A stretch of 64,000 nucleotides of DNA from Acidimicrobiia bacterium. GTDB lineage: Bacteria; Actinomycetota; Acidimicrobiia; Acidimicrobiales; Poriferisodalaceae. The stretch is from the NCBI GenBank assembly GCA_022822525.1, contig JAJEBN010000017.1:22293-86292 (forward strand), written 5' to 3'. The notes below the pieces were generated by a model. That model searched no databases. It was not told where the DNA came from and saw only the letters and a program-made list of their open reading frames with translations. Shown one piece after another: positions 1 to 9,032 of this stretch (within the stretch, counting starts at the first letter, position 1; each line of letters begins with the position of its first letter). The position numbers and the translations under genes were made by a program.

Positions 1-1362
1 GAACGGCTGGCCAAGGCCGCGGCGGACATGGCCGACGATTCCCAGACGCTGCTGGCGTGGGGCCTCGACCCCATCTACTTCCCGGGCGAGCGGCTCGTGG
101 CGCGCCACCTCGACACCGTGACCGGCGACCGGCCGACGCTCGTGCTGCACGCCAGCGGGCATCTCGCCACCATCAACTCGGCGCTCATGGACCGTTGCGG
201 CATCGACGAGACGGCGACCAGCCCCGGCGTGGCCCGAGGCGGCGACGGGCTGCCGAACGGCGAGCTGCATGAGCCCGCCGGGATGATGCTTGCCGGCGAC
301 GCATTCGTCGACATGATGAAGGCCAACCGCAGCGAGCAGGCCCGCTGGCGCTACGCCAACGAGGCACGCAATGCCGGGCACACGCTGCTGACCGACTTGG
401 GCACCACGCAGCTCTGGGACCCAGACCAGCTCAACAACTGGAAGAAGGTGACCAGCGACCCGACGTATCCGGCGCGGGTCATGGTGGCAATGTCGAACCT
501 GTTCGGGTCCGCTGCCGATCCGGCCGAGCTGGCCGAGCTGTGCGTGCAGCTGAAGAGCGAGCAGACCGACAAGCTTCGCTTCGGCATCGTCAAGCTGATC
601 CTGGACGGCTCGATCCAGGGCTTCACCGCCCGGATCAGCTGGCCGCACTACTACAAGCCGCCGCCGGGACACATCGGCAACGGCCTGTGGCTGACGGCTC
701 CCGACCAGATGGCCGACCTGGTGGAGTCGTACCACCGGGCAGGCCTCACCGTGCATTGCCACTGCAACGGCGACGAAGCCTCCGAGGTGTTCATCGACGC
801 GGTGGAGCAGGTGCTCGAGCGTCATCCCCGCTGGGATCACCGCCACACCGTGCAGCACTGCCAGCTCACCACGCCGGACCAGTACCGCCGAATGGCAGCG
901 CTGGGGATGTGCGCCAACATTTTCTCGAACCACATCTACTACTGGGGCGATCAGCACCGGGATGCGACCGTGGGGCCCGAGCGTGCGGCGCGGATGGATG
1001 CCTGCGGCACCGCGCTGGCCAGCGGCGTCAGCTTCTCGATCCACTCGGATTCGCCGATCACGCCGCTGGGTCATCTGCACACCGCATGGTGCGCGGTCAA
1101 CCGGGTGACGGCGTCGGGCCAGGTGCTGGGGCCCGACGAGCGAATCAGCGTGCCGGACGCGCTGCGGGCCATCACCATTGAGGCTGCTCGGCAGATCAAG
1201 ATGGACGCCGAGATCGGCAGCATCGAGGCCGGCAAGCTGGCCGACTTCGCTGTGCTGGAAGACGACCCGCTCACCGCCGACCCGATGGCGCTGCGCGATA
1301 TAGGGATATGGGGCACCGTGCTGGGAGGCGTGCTCCAGCCTGCCCAGATCAGCGACGCGTAG
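1..1362 (+). CDS. Amidohydrolase family 3 (YtcJ-like), 5'-truncated by window edge
   Basis: The frame is open from base 1 to the TAG at 1360, so this is the C-terminal ~453 residues of a protein whose family is usually ~540 residues; the N-terminal HxH metal ligands lie outside the window. Family motifs seen in order are SGHLATINSA, the ILDGSIQGFTA segment typical of YtcJ enzymes, the HCHCNGDEA metal-ligand segment, VQHCQL, the HSDSPITP motif, and the closing block SIEAGKLADFAVLEDDP that tethers the small beta domain. These enzymes are metal-dependent hydrolases of cyclic amides or N-acyl amines; the substrate cannot be read from sequence. The next gene is a CobW metallochaperone and the one after is another amidohydrolase, which suggests a metal-enzyme cluster. 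Confident of the family, not of the substrate. Confidence 0.9.
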   Translation, partial: ERLAKAAADMADDSQTLLAWGLDPIYFPGERLVARHLDTVTGDRPTLVLHASGHLATINSALMDRCGIDETATSPGVARGGDGLPNGELHEPAGMMLAGDAFVDMMKANRSEQARWRYANEARNAGHTLLTDLGTTQLWDPDQLNNWKKVTSDPTYPARVMVAMSNLFGSAADPAELAELCVQLKSEQTDKLRFGIVKLILDGSIQGFTARISWPHYYKPPPGHIGNGLWLTAPDQMADLVESYHRAGLTVHCHCNGDEASEVFIDAVEQVLERHPRWDHRHTVQHCQLTTPDQYRRMAALGMCANIFSNHIYYWGDQHRDATVGPERAARMDACGTALASGVSFSIHSDSPITPLGHLHTAWCAVNRVTASGQVLGPDERISVPDALRAITIEAARQIKMDAEIGSIEAGKLADFAVLEDDPLTADPMALRDIGIWGTVLGGVLQPAQISDA

Positions 1363-1431
1363 GGGTTGCTCCGGCGGCGAGCGCACGGCATTGCGCGGCG
1401 ATGTCGCGGGCACGGGCAAGATGAGCGGTAG

Positions 1432-2427
1432 ATGAGCACTCAGCGCCTTCCCGTGACGGTCGTCGGCGGGTATCTCGGCGCGGGCAAGACGACGCTGGTG
1501 AACCATGTGCTGCGATCCAGCAATGAGCGCATCGCAGTGATCGTCAACGACTTCGGCGAGGTCTCCATCGACGAGGACCTCATCGTGGCCGCCGACAGCG
1601 ACAAGCTGACTTTGGCCAACGGCTGCATCTGCTGCACGCTCGCCGACGGATTCGCCGCCGCACTCATGCAGATCCGCTCAGCGGGCACGCTCCCACAACG
1701 CCTGCTCATCGAGGCCAGCGGCGTCGCCGACCCGACTCAGATCGCGGCCTACGGCCACACGCCCGGCCTGGGGCTGGATGCCGTGGTGGTCATGGCAGAT
1801 GCCGAGCAGGTCCGGCGCCAAGCCAACGACCGCTGGGTGGCCGACACCGTGCGGCTGCAGCTCGCGGCGGCCGACCTGCTGGTGGTCAACAAGATCGACT
1901 TGCTCGACGATGCCAGCAAGGCCGACGACCTGTGCGACTGGCTGGCCGGGCTCTCACCCGGCGCCACCGTTGTCCGCGCGAGTCGAGCTGCCGTGCCCAT
2001 CGATGTGCTGCTCGGCCCCCTACCGGCCAGTGACGCGGTCGACACCCCTGAACGACCGGCGCTCGAGAGGGCCGCTGCTTCCAGATCGCACGTCGTGGAG
2101 AATCTCTTCGAATCGCAGACCGTCGTCCTCGATGCGCCCATTGCGATGCCCATCATCGAGTCGTTGCTCGCCGATCTGCCCGATGGCGTCGTCCGCCTCA
2201 AGGGCTTGCTGCAAGCCGTGCCACCCGCCAGCACCGAGGACGCGAGCAAGACAGAGGCCGCCGACACCACCGCCTACCTGATCGAAGCCGTCGGCAAGCG
2301 CACCTCGATGACCCCCCACCCCACGGACGCCACCCAGCCACCGCCCCGGTGGGCCATCAGCCTCATAGCCCACAAAGGCGCCCTACCACCCAACTGGCTC
2401 GCTGAAGGACTGGCGAGGCGCGGCTGA
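1432..2427 (+). CDS. CobW/P47K (COG0523) family GTP-dependent metallochaperone
   Basis: The 331-residue protein has the whole G3E GTPase signature: Walker A GGYLGAGKTTL near residues 12-22, the metal-binding CxCC motif in NGCICCTL near 63-70, and NKID for guanine recognition near 154. A shorter C-terminal CobW_C domain follows, recognisable by LPDGVVRLKGLL and a tail ending near LPPNWLAEGLARRG. COG0523 proteins insert Zn, Co or other metals into client enzymes. There is no His-rich segment of the type seen in some zinc-storage members. The gene lies between two metal-dependent amidohydrolases on the same strand (gaps 69 and 106 bases), so those enzymes are plausible clients; that link is inference. 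The ATG at 1432 has only a weak upstream purine stretch. Confidence 0.92.
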   Translation: MSTQRLPVTVVGGYLGAGKTTLVNHVLRSSNERIAVIVNDFGEVSIDEDLIVAADSDKLTLANGCICCTLADGFAAALMQIRSAGTLPQRLLIEASGVADPTQIAAYGHTPGLGLDAVVVMADAEQVRRQANDRWVADTVRLQLAAADLLVVNKIDLLDDASKADDLCDWLAGLSPGATVVRASRAAVPIDVLLGPLPASDAVDTPERPALERAAASRSHVVENLFESQTVVLDAPIAMPIIESLLADLPDGVVRLKGLLQAVPPASTEDASKTEAADTTAYLIEAVGKRTSMTPHPTDATQPPPRWAISLIAHKGALPPNWLAEGLARRG

Positions 2428-2533
2428 AGTCCTCGCCGCCGGGTGGGCGGGGGCCGTTGCGTGCCAGACTCATCAGGCGGGCAGCCGACTGCACCGAGAC
2501 CCTGATCCTGAGTCCTGAGCCTGGAGGGCCGAC

Positions 2534-3859
2534 GTGGCGATCACGATCCCTGAACCTGATGTCAACAACGTGTGGCGACTCGAGACGCCGGGCAACGAGG
2601 GGTGGGTGCGCTCTGCACGGCCGCATGCCGACGACAAGTACTTCATGTGCTCCGCGGACGGTCATGTGCAAGAGCCGAACACGTTTCTGTATGACCGCAT
2701 CGACCCGGCGTACCACCACCGGCTGCCGACCATCGCCGTCACCAAGGCGATGGACGTGCACGGCAAGGGCGCCAAAGGTGACGGCGCCACGGGTGAGGGC
2801 GGCGCCACGGGTGAACGCGGCGGTGCAACCGAGGAGCAGTTCTTCCAGAAGGCCGAGGGGTTCCGCCCGGCCAAGCTCAACTGGACCAAGCCCTTCGAAG
2901 GCCACGAGAAGCTGCGCAACCAGTCCGGGCGCAGCCCCGAGGCCCGGCTGGCTGACCTGGCGCTGGACGGCTGCGACGCCGAGATCCTGTTCCCGAACAA
3001 GGGCCTGAGCATCTGGGCCACACCCGATGCCGACTTCAGCCACGCCATGTGCCGGGCCTACAACGAGTGGGCCTGGGAGGAGTTCGCCGACTACAACGAC
3101 CGGCTGGCCCCGATGGCCTGCATCGCTCCCGCCGCACTGGACAAGGCCATCGCCGAGATCCAGCGCTGTGCGGCGCTCGGATTCAAGGGCCTGAGCCTGC
3201 CCGCCAAGCCCGTCTTCGGCCCGCCCGACGTGGACGATCTCAACTACAACCTGCGTGAGATGGAGCCGCTGTGGGACTGCATCGACGAGGTCGAGCTGCC
3301 CGTCACGTTCCACGTCTCGACCGGGCGTGACCCGCGCACATCACGCAGCCAGGGCGGCGCCGTCATCAACTACGCCGTGCACTCGCTGGCTCCCACCATG
3401 GAGCCGCTGGTCAACATCTGCGCGTCGGGCGTCGCCGAACGGCATCCGAAGCTGCAGTTCGGATCGATCGAGGCCGGTATCGGCTGGGTGCCGTGGATGC
3501 TGACCGCCATGGACGAGGCCTACCTCAAGCACCACATGTGGGTGAGGCCCAAGCTCGAGATGCTGCCCAGCGAGTACTTCAAGCGCCAAGGCTTCGCCAG
3601 CTTCCAGGAGGATCCCGCCGGCCTGGACCTCGCACGTGAGCACGGCCTGGTCGACAACTTCCTGTGGGCGAACGACTTCCCGCACCACGAGGGCTCATGG
3701 CCGTACTCGGCCCAAGCCATCGAGCGCACGATGAGCCACCTCGACGACGGCGAGCGGGCCAAGATCCTGGGCCTCAACAGCGCCCGCATCTTCCGCTTCG
3801 ACATCCCCGAGCGCTACCTGCACCATCCCGACGCCGCCGCCGTCGCCGCGCAGCGCTGA
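2534..3859 (+). CDS. Amidohydrolase 2 (ACMSD-type TIM-barrel) family protein
   Basis: The 441-residue protein begins with GTG at 2534, preceded by a clear GGAGGG ribosome binding site at 2523-2528. It resembles the amidohydrolase_2 family (metal-dependent hydrolases and decarboxylases related to 2-amino-3-carboxymuconate semialdehyde decarboxylase): an early SADGHVQEP segment in place of the usual xDxHxH, a central FHVSTGRDPR, GSIEAGIGWVPWML, and a late metal-ligand segment WANDFPHHEGSWP followed by NSARIFRFD. Such proteins often act on aromatic ring-cleavage products. A Gly-rich, low-complexity stretch at about residues 78-98 (GAKGDGATGEGGATGERGG) is an insertion not expected in the core fold. 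Same strand as the CobW gene. The specific reaction is unknown. Confidence 0.85.
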   Translation: MAITIPEPDVNNVWRLETPGNEGWVRSARPHADDKYFMCSADGHVQEPNTFLYDRIDPAYHHRLPTIAVTKAMDVHGKGAKGDGATGEGGATGERGGATEEQFFQKAEGFRPAKLNWTKPFEGHEKLRNQSGRSPEARLADLALDGCDAEILFPNKGLSIWATPDADFSHAMCRAYNEWAWEEFADYNDRLAPMACIAPAALDKAIAEIQRCAALGFKGLSLPAKPVFGPPDVDDLNYNLREMEPLWDCIDEVELPVTFHVSTGRDPRTSRSQGGAVINYAVHSLAPTMEPLVNICASGVAERHPKLQFGSIEAGIGWVPWMLTAMDEAYLKHHMWVRPKLEMLPSEYFKRQGFASFQEDPAGLDLAREHGLVDNFLWANDFPHHEGSWPYSAQAIERTMSHLDDGERAKILGLNSARIFRFDIPERYLHHPDAAAVAAQR

Positions 3860-3938
3860 GCGCACTCGCCGGGCGTTTCGTCGTCGGCGGGATGTAGGGT
3901 CGCTCTGCAGAAGCCCTTCTCACAAGGGAGCAGATCTG

Positions 3939-4169
3939 GTGCGCAAGGTGGTCAAGAGCATCGGCAGCGGAATGCGGAGTCTCGGCCACTTCTTTGCTGC
4001 GGTGGTGCACCCGAGCTCGAAGTCAACGGCTCCGGACCCGCGCAAGGCCGCTGCGCGCAAGATGCGAGAGTCGATGCATGCGAGCCGAGCCGGAAGCACC
4101 GCGAACAACTCGGATGCCGAAAGGCTCTACGCCAAGGAACTGGCCAAGGGCTACAAGCAGCAGCGCTAG
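3939..4169 (+). CDS. Small basic hypothetical protein, 76 aa
   Basis: A GTG start at 3939 has a good AAGGGAG ribosome binding site 8 bases upstream (3924-3930), which is the main support for this being a gene. The product is Lys/Arg-rich (VRKVVKSIGSG start, AKELAKGYKQQR end), has a short hydrophobic patch LGHFFAAVVHP, no signal peptide and no domain I recognise. It is convergent with serA and the two genes share their last bases: the TAG of this gene (4167-4169) and the serA TAG on the other strand (4166-4168) overlap in the palindrome CTAG. Function unknown. Confidence 0.6.
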   Translation: MRKVVKSIGSGMRSLGHFFAAVVHPSSKSTAPDPRKAAARKMRESMHASRAGSTANNSDAERLYAKELAKGYKQQR

Positions 4170-5107
4170 GCGTTGACGGCGTAGGGCACGGGGTCGCCTG
4201 CTAGGGCCAGGTTGACCTGTTCGGCGATCTGGATGCCGGCGCGGTCTTGGGCCTCGGCGGTGCTGGCGCCGAGGTGCGGAGTGGCCACTACATCGGGTCG
4301 CCCGAACAGCGGCGACTCGGTTGCCGGCTCGGTCTCATAGACATCCACTGCGATGCCGCCGAGCCGGCCGCCGTCCAATGCAGCGGCTGCCGCCGCTTCG
4401 TCGAGAATGCCGCCACGTGCGGTGTTGACGATCAACGCATGCGAGCGGCACTTGGCCAGGTTCTCGGCCCCCAGCAGCCCCGCCGTCTCGGGCGTACGGG
4501 GCATGTGCAGCGTGATGATGTCCGATCGCTCCAGCAGTTCGTCGAACTCCACCATCTCGACGTCGGCGGCTCGGCCGGATTCCGCGCTCACATAGGGGTC
4601 GTAGGAGATGAGTGCCACGTCGAACGGGGCGATCCGCTGTGCCACGAGGCGGCCGACCCGGCCGAGGCCCACGATCCCGATCGTCTTGCGGTAGATCTCC
4701 ATGCCGCCCCAGCGGTTGCGCTCCCAGCGGCCGTCGGCGAGCGCCTGGTGTGCTTGAGGCACATGGCGAGCCAAAGCCAGCATGAGCGCCACGGTCATCT
4801 CCGCCGCAGACACCACGTTGCTGTACGGCGCATTGCACACGAGCACGCCGCGCTCGGTTGCAGCGGCCACATCGACGTTGTCGAGCCCCACGCCCGCACG
4901 CCCGACGACTACCAGCGAATCACCTGCCGCGAGGACATCGGCGTTGACTTGGGTGGCCGACCGGATGACCAGCGCCTGTGCCCCGGCGACGGCGTCGCGC
5001 AGCTCGTCAGGGCTGAGCCCAGTGCGGACATCGACGTCATGGCCGGCGGCGCGCAGCAGGTCGAGACCGGCATCAGCCAACGTCTCGGCAACCAGGACCC
5101 GGGCCAC
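4166..5107 (-). CDS. serA: D-3-phosphoglycerate dehydrogenase, short form
   Basis: The likely start is the GTG at 5107, one base after the TGA of the upstream aminotransferase gene (stop 5109-5111), so the two are translationally coupled; the longer open frame upstream is read through the aminotransferase gene and is not coding. The 313-residue product has the NAD-binding GIVGLGRVGR motif and the catalytic Arg, Glu and His of D-2-hydroxyacid dehydrogenases in NTARGGILDE, DVYETEP and TPHLGAST. It ends after this core, so it lacks the ASB and ACT domains of the ~530-residue actinobacterial SerA and should not be feedback-inhibited by serine through ACT. The nearby serC supports a role in the first step of serine synthesis. 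A different 2-hydroxyacid substrate remains possible. Confidence 0.85.
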   Translation of the reverse strand: MARVLVAETLADAGLDLLRAAGHDVDVRTGLSPDELRDAVAGAQALVIRSATQVNADVLAAGDSLVVVGRAGVGLDNVDVAAATERGVLVCNAPYSNVVSAAEMTVALMLALARHVPQAHQALADGRWERNRWGGMEIYRKTIGIVGLGRVGRLVAQRIAPFDVALISYDPYVSAESGRAADVEMVEFDELLERSDIITLHMPRTPETAGLLGAENLAKCRSHALIVNTARGGILDEAAAAAALDGGRLGGIAVDVYETEPATESPLFGRPDVVATPHLGASTAEAQDRAGIQIAEQVNLALAGDPVPYAVNA

Positions 5108-5108
5108 G

Positions 5109-6302
5109 TCACCCGACCAAGTCTGCGATGCGGCTGATGCCCTCGGCCAGGTCATCGAGCCCGAGGGCGAACGAGAAGCGCGCGTAACCGGGGGCGCCGA
5201 ACGCCTCGCCGGGCACGAAGGCCACCTTGGCGTTCTCGAGCACGGCCGCGGCCAACTCCAGCGTGGTCGTGACGTCCGTGCCGCCGTAGCGGCGCCCGAG
5301 CAGCCCTTCCATGTTCGGGAATGCGTAGAACGCGCCCTCGGGCTCGGGGCACTCCACGCCGTCGATGGCGTTGAGCATCTCGGTGATGCGCTGGCGCCGC
5401 ACATCGAACGCCGAGCGCATCATCGAGACGGCTTCGAGGTCACCCGACACGGCAGCGAGCGCTGCTGCTTGAGCCACGTTGCAGACGTTGGAGGTGGCGT
5501 GGCTCTGCAGGTTGGTCGCCGCGGCGATCACGTCTGACGGCCCGGCCATCCAGCCGACCCGCCAGCCGGTCATGGCGTAGGTCTTGGCCACGCCGTTCAG
5601 CACCACGCAGCGGTCGGCGATCTCGGGCACCAGCACGGGGAGCGAGTGGTGCTCGGCGTCGCCGTACGTCAGGTGCTCGTAGATCTCGTCGGTGATCACC
5701 CACAGGCCGTGCTCAAGCGCCCACTGGCCGATCGCCACGATCTCGTCGTGCGGGTAGATGGCTCCGGTCGGATTCGACGGCGACACGAACAGCAGGGCCT
5801 TGGTACGGTCGGTGCGTGCCGCTTCGAGCTGTTCGACGCTGACGCGGAATCCCGACTCAATGCCGGCAAACACTTCGGTCGGCACGCCGCCGAACACCCG
5901 GATCGCTTCGGGATACGTCGTCCAGTAGGGCGCAGGCAACAGCACTTCGTCGCCGGGGTCCACCAGCGCAGCCATCGTGTTGTAGACGGCCTGCTTGCCG
6001 CCGTTGGTGACCAGGAATTGGCCGGCCTCCCAGTCGAGACCGCTGTCGCGCTTGGTCTTGGCTGCCAGGGCGGCCTTGAGCGCGGGCTGCCCTCCGGCGG
6101 GCGAATAGCGGTGATTGGCAGCGTCGCGGCACGCGGCTACCGCTGCGTCGACGATGTGCTCAGGCGTCGGGAAGTCGGGCTCGCCGGCGCCGAAGCCGAT
6201 CACGTTCTCCCCCGCCGCCCGCAGCGCCTTGGCCTTGGAATCCACCGCCAGGGTTGCCGACGGGGCGATGCCCGCCAACGCTGTCGATACTCGATTGCTC
6301 AT
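5109..6302 (-). CDS. aspC: Pyridoxal-phosphate aminotransferase, aspartate aminotransferase Ib type
   Basis: The ATG at 6302 is preceded by GGGAG with 7-base spacing and gives 397 residues, the family length; an open extension to 6506 has no support. Class I/II fold motifs are present: [10 protein letters not shown] at the N-terminus, [25 protein letters not shown], the SPSNPTGA segment, and the PLP-binding Lys in [16 protein letters not shown]. It converts aspartate and 2-oxoglutarate to oxaloacetate and glutamate in the best-studied relatives. It is the upstream gene of a two-gene unit with serA and is divergent from serC, so it may also supply amino groups in serine metabolism; that is inference. 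Confidence 0.92.
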   Translation of the reverse strand: MSNRVSTALAGIAPSATLAVDSKAKALRAAGENVIGFGAGEPDFPTPEHIVDAAVAACRDAANHRYSPAGGQPALKAALAAKTKRDSGLDWEAGQFLVTNGGKQAVYNTMAALVDPGDEVLLPAPYWTTYPEAIRVFGGVPTEVFAGIESGFRVSVEQLEAARTDRTKALLFVSPSNPTGAIYPHDEIVAIGQWALEHGLWVITDEIYEHLTYGDAEHHSLPVLVPEIADRCVVLNGVAKTYAMTGWRVGWMAGPSDVIAAATNLQSHATSNVCNVAQAAALAAVSGDLEAVSMMRSAFDVRRQRITEMLNAIDGVECPEPEGAFYAFPNMEGLLGRRYGGTDVTTTLELAAAVLENAKVAFVPGEAFGAPGYARFSFALGLDDLAEGISRIADLVG

Positions 6303-6487
6303 TGAGCGTCTCCCGTCTGCTCGACGCGCTGGCGCGAACGCCCGACAGTCTCGCCGCCCCGCACGCCCGTCAGACGCGCGAGCACGCCGCACGTACAGCC
6401 CGGCGCAGGCTCGCCGACTTCTCGGTCGGCAACTTGCAGCGAAAATGTGGTTGTCGGCAGCACAGCCGGGCGCAATAGTGGCAGCCA

Positions 6488-7630
6488 ATGACTGGCACTC
6501 CCTCATCGATTTCGATACCCGCAGAACTGCGACCCGCCGACGGGCGTTTCGGCTCGGGTCCGTCCAAGGTTCGGCCCGAAGCCGTCAAGGCGCTCGAAGC
6601 ACGGGCGCTCGACTACTTGGGCACGTCGCATCGTCGCACCGGCGTGCGATCTGTGGTGGGGCGGCTGCGGGCAGCCATGACCGAGCTGTTCGGACTCGGC
6701 GACGGCTGGGAGGTGGTGCTGGGCAACGGCGGCAGCACCGGCTTCTGGGACGCAGCGGCCTTCTCGATGATCGAGCGGCGCGCCCAGCACCTGACCTTCG
6801 GCGAGTTCTCCGAGAAGTTCTCAGCGGTCACTGCTGCCGCACCGCACCTGGACGACCCAGCAGTGATCACGGCGCCCTACGGCAGCCACCCCGTGCCCGA
6901 GCTCGATGCCGGGATCGATACGTACGCGCTGACGCACAACGAGACGTCGACCGGCGTGGCGATGTCTGTGGCGCAACCGCAGTTGGGAGCATCCCGGCAC
7001 GGCACCCCGCCGGCACTCGTCATGGTCGACGCGACGTCGGCGGCCGGTGCAATGACGTGGGATCCCCGCGATGTCGACTGCTACTACTTCGCCCCGCAGA
7101 AGGCGTTTGCGGCCGATGGCGGGTTGTTCATCGCGCTGTGCTCGCCGGCCGCGATCGAGCGGATCGAGCGGATCGATGCTTCAGGTCGCTATAAGCCCGC
7201 CACGCTCGACCTGGCGATCGCCGCCCGCAATTCCCGCCAGGATCAGACATACAACACGCCGGCGCTGGCCACGATCCTGCTGACGCTCGAGACCGCCGAG
7301 TGGATGCTCGACGGCGGCGGGCTCGCCTGGGCCGCCTCGCGTTCGGCGACCTCCAGCGGTGCCGTTTATGACTGGGCAGCAGACCGCGATTTCGCTTCGC
7401 CATTCGTCGCGGACGAGGCCATGCGCTCCCCCGTCGTGTGCACCATCGACTTCGAGGGGGTCAGCGCGGACGACATCGCTGCGGCACTGCGGGCTAACGA
7501 CATCGTCGACACCGAGGGCTACCGCAAGCTGGGCCGCAACCAGCTCCGCATCGCCGCGTTCCCCGCCATCGAGCCCTCAGACGCCGAGGCCCTCACCGCC
7601 TGCATCGACTACATCGTCGAACGGCTCTGA
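6488..7630 (+). CDS. serC: Phosphoserine aminotransferase, actinobacterial type
   Basis: The 380-residue protein matches the actinobacterial SerC subgroup: start region [46 protein letters not shown], and the PLP-binding Lys in [14 protein letters not shown]. It transaminates 3-phosphohydroxypyruvate to phosphoserine with glutamate, the second step of serine synthesis, following serA, which is divergently encoded 1.4 kb away. The 185 bases between the divergent aspC and serC starts must hold both promoters; I see no clear operator in it. The ATG at 6488 has no strong ribosome binding site (upstream AATAGTGGCAGCC). Confidence 0.93.
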   Translation: MTGTPSSISIPAELRPADGRFGSGPSKVRPEAVKALEARALDYLGTSHRRTGVRSVVGRLRAAMTELFGLGDGWEVVLGNGGSTGFWDAAAFSMIERRAQHLTFGEFSEKFSAVTAAAPHLDDPAVITAPYGSHPVPELDAGIDTYALTHNETSTGVAMSVAQPQLGASRHGTPPALVMVDATSAAGAMTWDPRDVDCYYFAPQKAFAADGGLFIALCSPAAIERIERIDASGRYKPATLDLAIAARNSRQDQTYNTPALATILLTLETAEWMLDGGGLAWAASRSATSSGAVYDWAADRDFASPFVADEAMRSPVVCTIDFEGVSADDIAAALRANDIVDTEGYRKLGRNQLRIAAFPAIEPSDAEALTACIDYIVERL

Positions 7631-7715
7631 CTCCCCTGCCAGCAGCCCAGCCGAGCGGGCGGCATGACCGCTGCCGACAACGCAGCCGAGCGGCTGCAAG
7701 GCCGCAGCACTGGGC

Positions 7716-8231
7716 TCAAACCTTGGTGACCAGCGTTCCAGCGGCTTTGTCGTGCCAGCCTTGGTAGACGCGATCCCACGTTGCGCTGACGTAGCAGAGG
7801 ATCGACAGGAGCCAGCCCACCAAGGGGATGAGCGCGAGCAGTCCGGGAATCGCCCATCGACCAAACGCCTTGCCCCATCCGGGCAAACCGCCATGTGCCG
7901 CGTGGATCACCTTGATGCCGATCATTCGCTTGCCCAAGGTCTGGCCCCACAGCGCGATCTGCACCACTTCGTAACCCACACCGACGATGAGGCTGACAAG
8001 GATGCTCGTCACACCGAAGCCCGAAAAATCAGCCGCGTCGCTCGAATTCCACATTGAGGCCAGCAAGAAGAACAGCGCGACGAGCACAACTGCCACGATG
8101 ATCGCGTCGAGCACGCGAGCGCCGAATCGAGCGCCGATTCGGGCCAACTCGACGGTCTCGCCGGATCCGAGCTCAGCCCAGCCAGTCCGTCGGTTTCGGT
8201 CGTGGGATGGGGGCTCGCCGTAATCGCTCAT
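7716..8231 (-). CDS. RDD family integral membrane protein
   Basis: A 171-residue protein starting at ATG 8231 (a TTG just before it is the only in-frame alternative). It begins with a polar ~30-residue tail, then shows ARFGARVLDAIIVAVVLVAL with the paired Arg and Asp of the RDD family, a second helix near GVTSILVSLIVGVGYEVVQIAL, the conserved GQTLGKRMIGIKV loop, and a third helix LLALIPLVGWLLSILCYV followed by QGWHDKAAGTLVTKV, a close match to the family's C-terminal WHDxxAxTxVV motif. RDD proteins are small membrane proteins, some linked to ion exchange, mostly of unknown role. It is convergent with serC. Confidence 0.88.
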   Translation of the reverse strand: MSDYGEPPSHDRNRRTGWAELGSGETVELARIGARFGARVLDAIIVAVVLVALFFLLASMWNSSDAADFSGFGVTSILVSLIVGVGYEVVQIALWGQTLGKRMIGIKVIHAAHGGLPGWGKAFGRWAIPGLLALIPLVGWLLSILCYVSATWDRVYQGWHDKAAGTLVTKV

Positions 8232-8329
8232 CAATGGCCTCCGCCGTCGTGGATGCAGTCGACAGATTCGAGCGCGAACCTAGCGCGCTCTGGAATATCC
8301 GCTTCGGCGCAGCGCCGACAATCCGGCGA

Positions 8330-8953
8330 CTAATTCAGCGATGGGTCGTCGGGATATTGCGACAGGAGGCAGGCAGGCGGACCCTGGCGTGCCAGCACGT
8401 CGTACCAGAGAGCGGAGGTGTCAGCGGTGAGGTCGCTTGACGCAGCGTCGAACACCCACCAGCACCCTGCCTCGAGTTCTCCGCGCAGCTGGCCAGGACC
8501 CCAGCCGGCGTGCCCTCCATAGATGCGCACCGCGACGACGTCGGTGTCGAGCTCTGAGGGATCGGCCGTGAGGTCCACCAGACCCACTCCCCTGGCGACT
8601 GAACGCCAGACGCCGCCAGCTTCAGACGATTCGCTCGTGGCGCTGGGAGGCGGCCGCTCGTGTGCAGCGGGCGGAGCCAGGGTCGTTCCGAGGGCGAGCA
8701 GTCCCTGCGGCTCCACCGGTCCGCCGAGCCCGACGGCCGCGCCTTCGGAGAAGCGCGGCGCCCAGCGCGGCACAGCCGCCGCGCACGAGATTTCTGAGTT
8801 GCGGTTGATGACGACGCCGAGCGTGCCCGCTTCTTGATGCTCGATCACAAACACGACCGTGCGATCGAAGTTGGGGTCAACCAGGCGCGGTGTCGCGACC
8901 AGCAGGTCACCCGCCCGGGGCACCCGCACCGGCGTCGCGACAACTTCGACCAC
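8330..8953 (-). CDS. YqgE/AlgH (DUF179) family protein
   Basis: The 207-residue protein starts with GTG at 8953. It carries the family signature: GDLLVATPRLVDPNFDRTVV, then TLGVVINRNSE, a Gly-rich VGLGGPVEPQGL, and near the end VRIYGGHAGWGPGQLRGEL followed by GCWWVFDA. AlgH-fold proteins are cytosolic and widely conserved; the molecular function is unsettled. An alanine/proline/serine-rich segment (about residues 90-112, AHERPPPSATSESS) is an insertion relative to typical ~185-residue members. Monocistronic as far as I can see, between the RDD gene and ilvC. Confidence 0.9.
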   Translation of the reverse strand: MVEVVATPVRVPRAGDLLVATPRLVDPNFDRTVVFVIEHQEAGTLGVVINRNSEISCAAAVPRWAPRFSEGAAVGLGGPVEPQGLLALGTTLAPPAAHERPPPSATSESSEAGGVWRSVARGVGLVDLTADPSELDTDVVAVRIYGGHAGWGPGQLRGELEAGCWWVFDAASSDLTADTSALWYDVLARQGPPACLLSQYPDDPSLN

Positions 8954-9032
8954 GCCTCGATTCTGCCACCACGCCGCCGTGTCGCAGGCGCCCAGATCCG
9001 GGCGCGCCGCCCGCTGCGCAGCGCTCGCAGGC

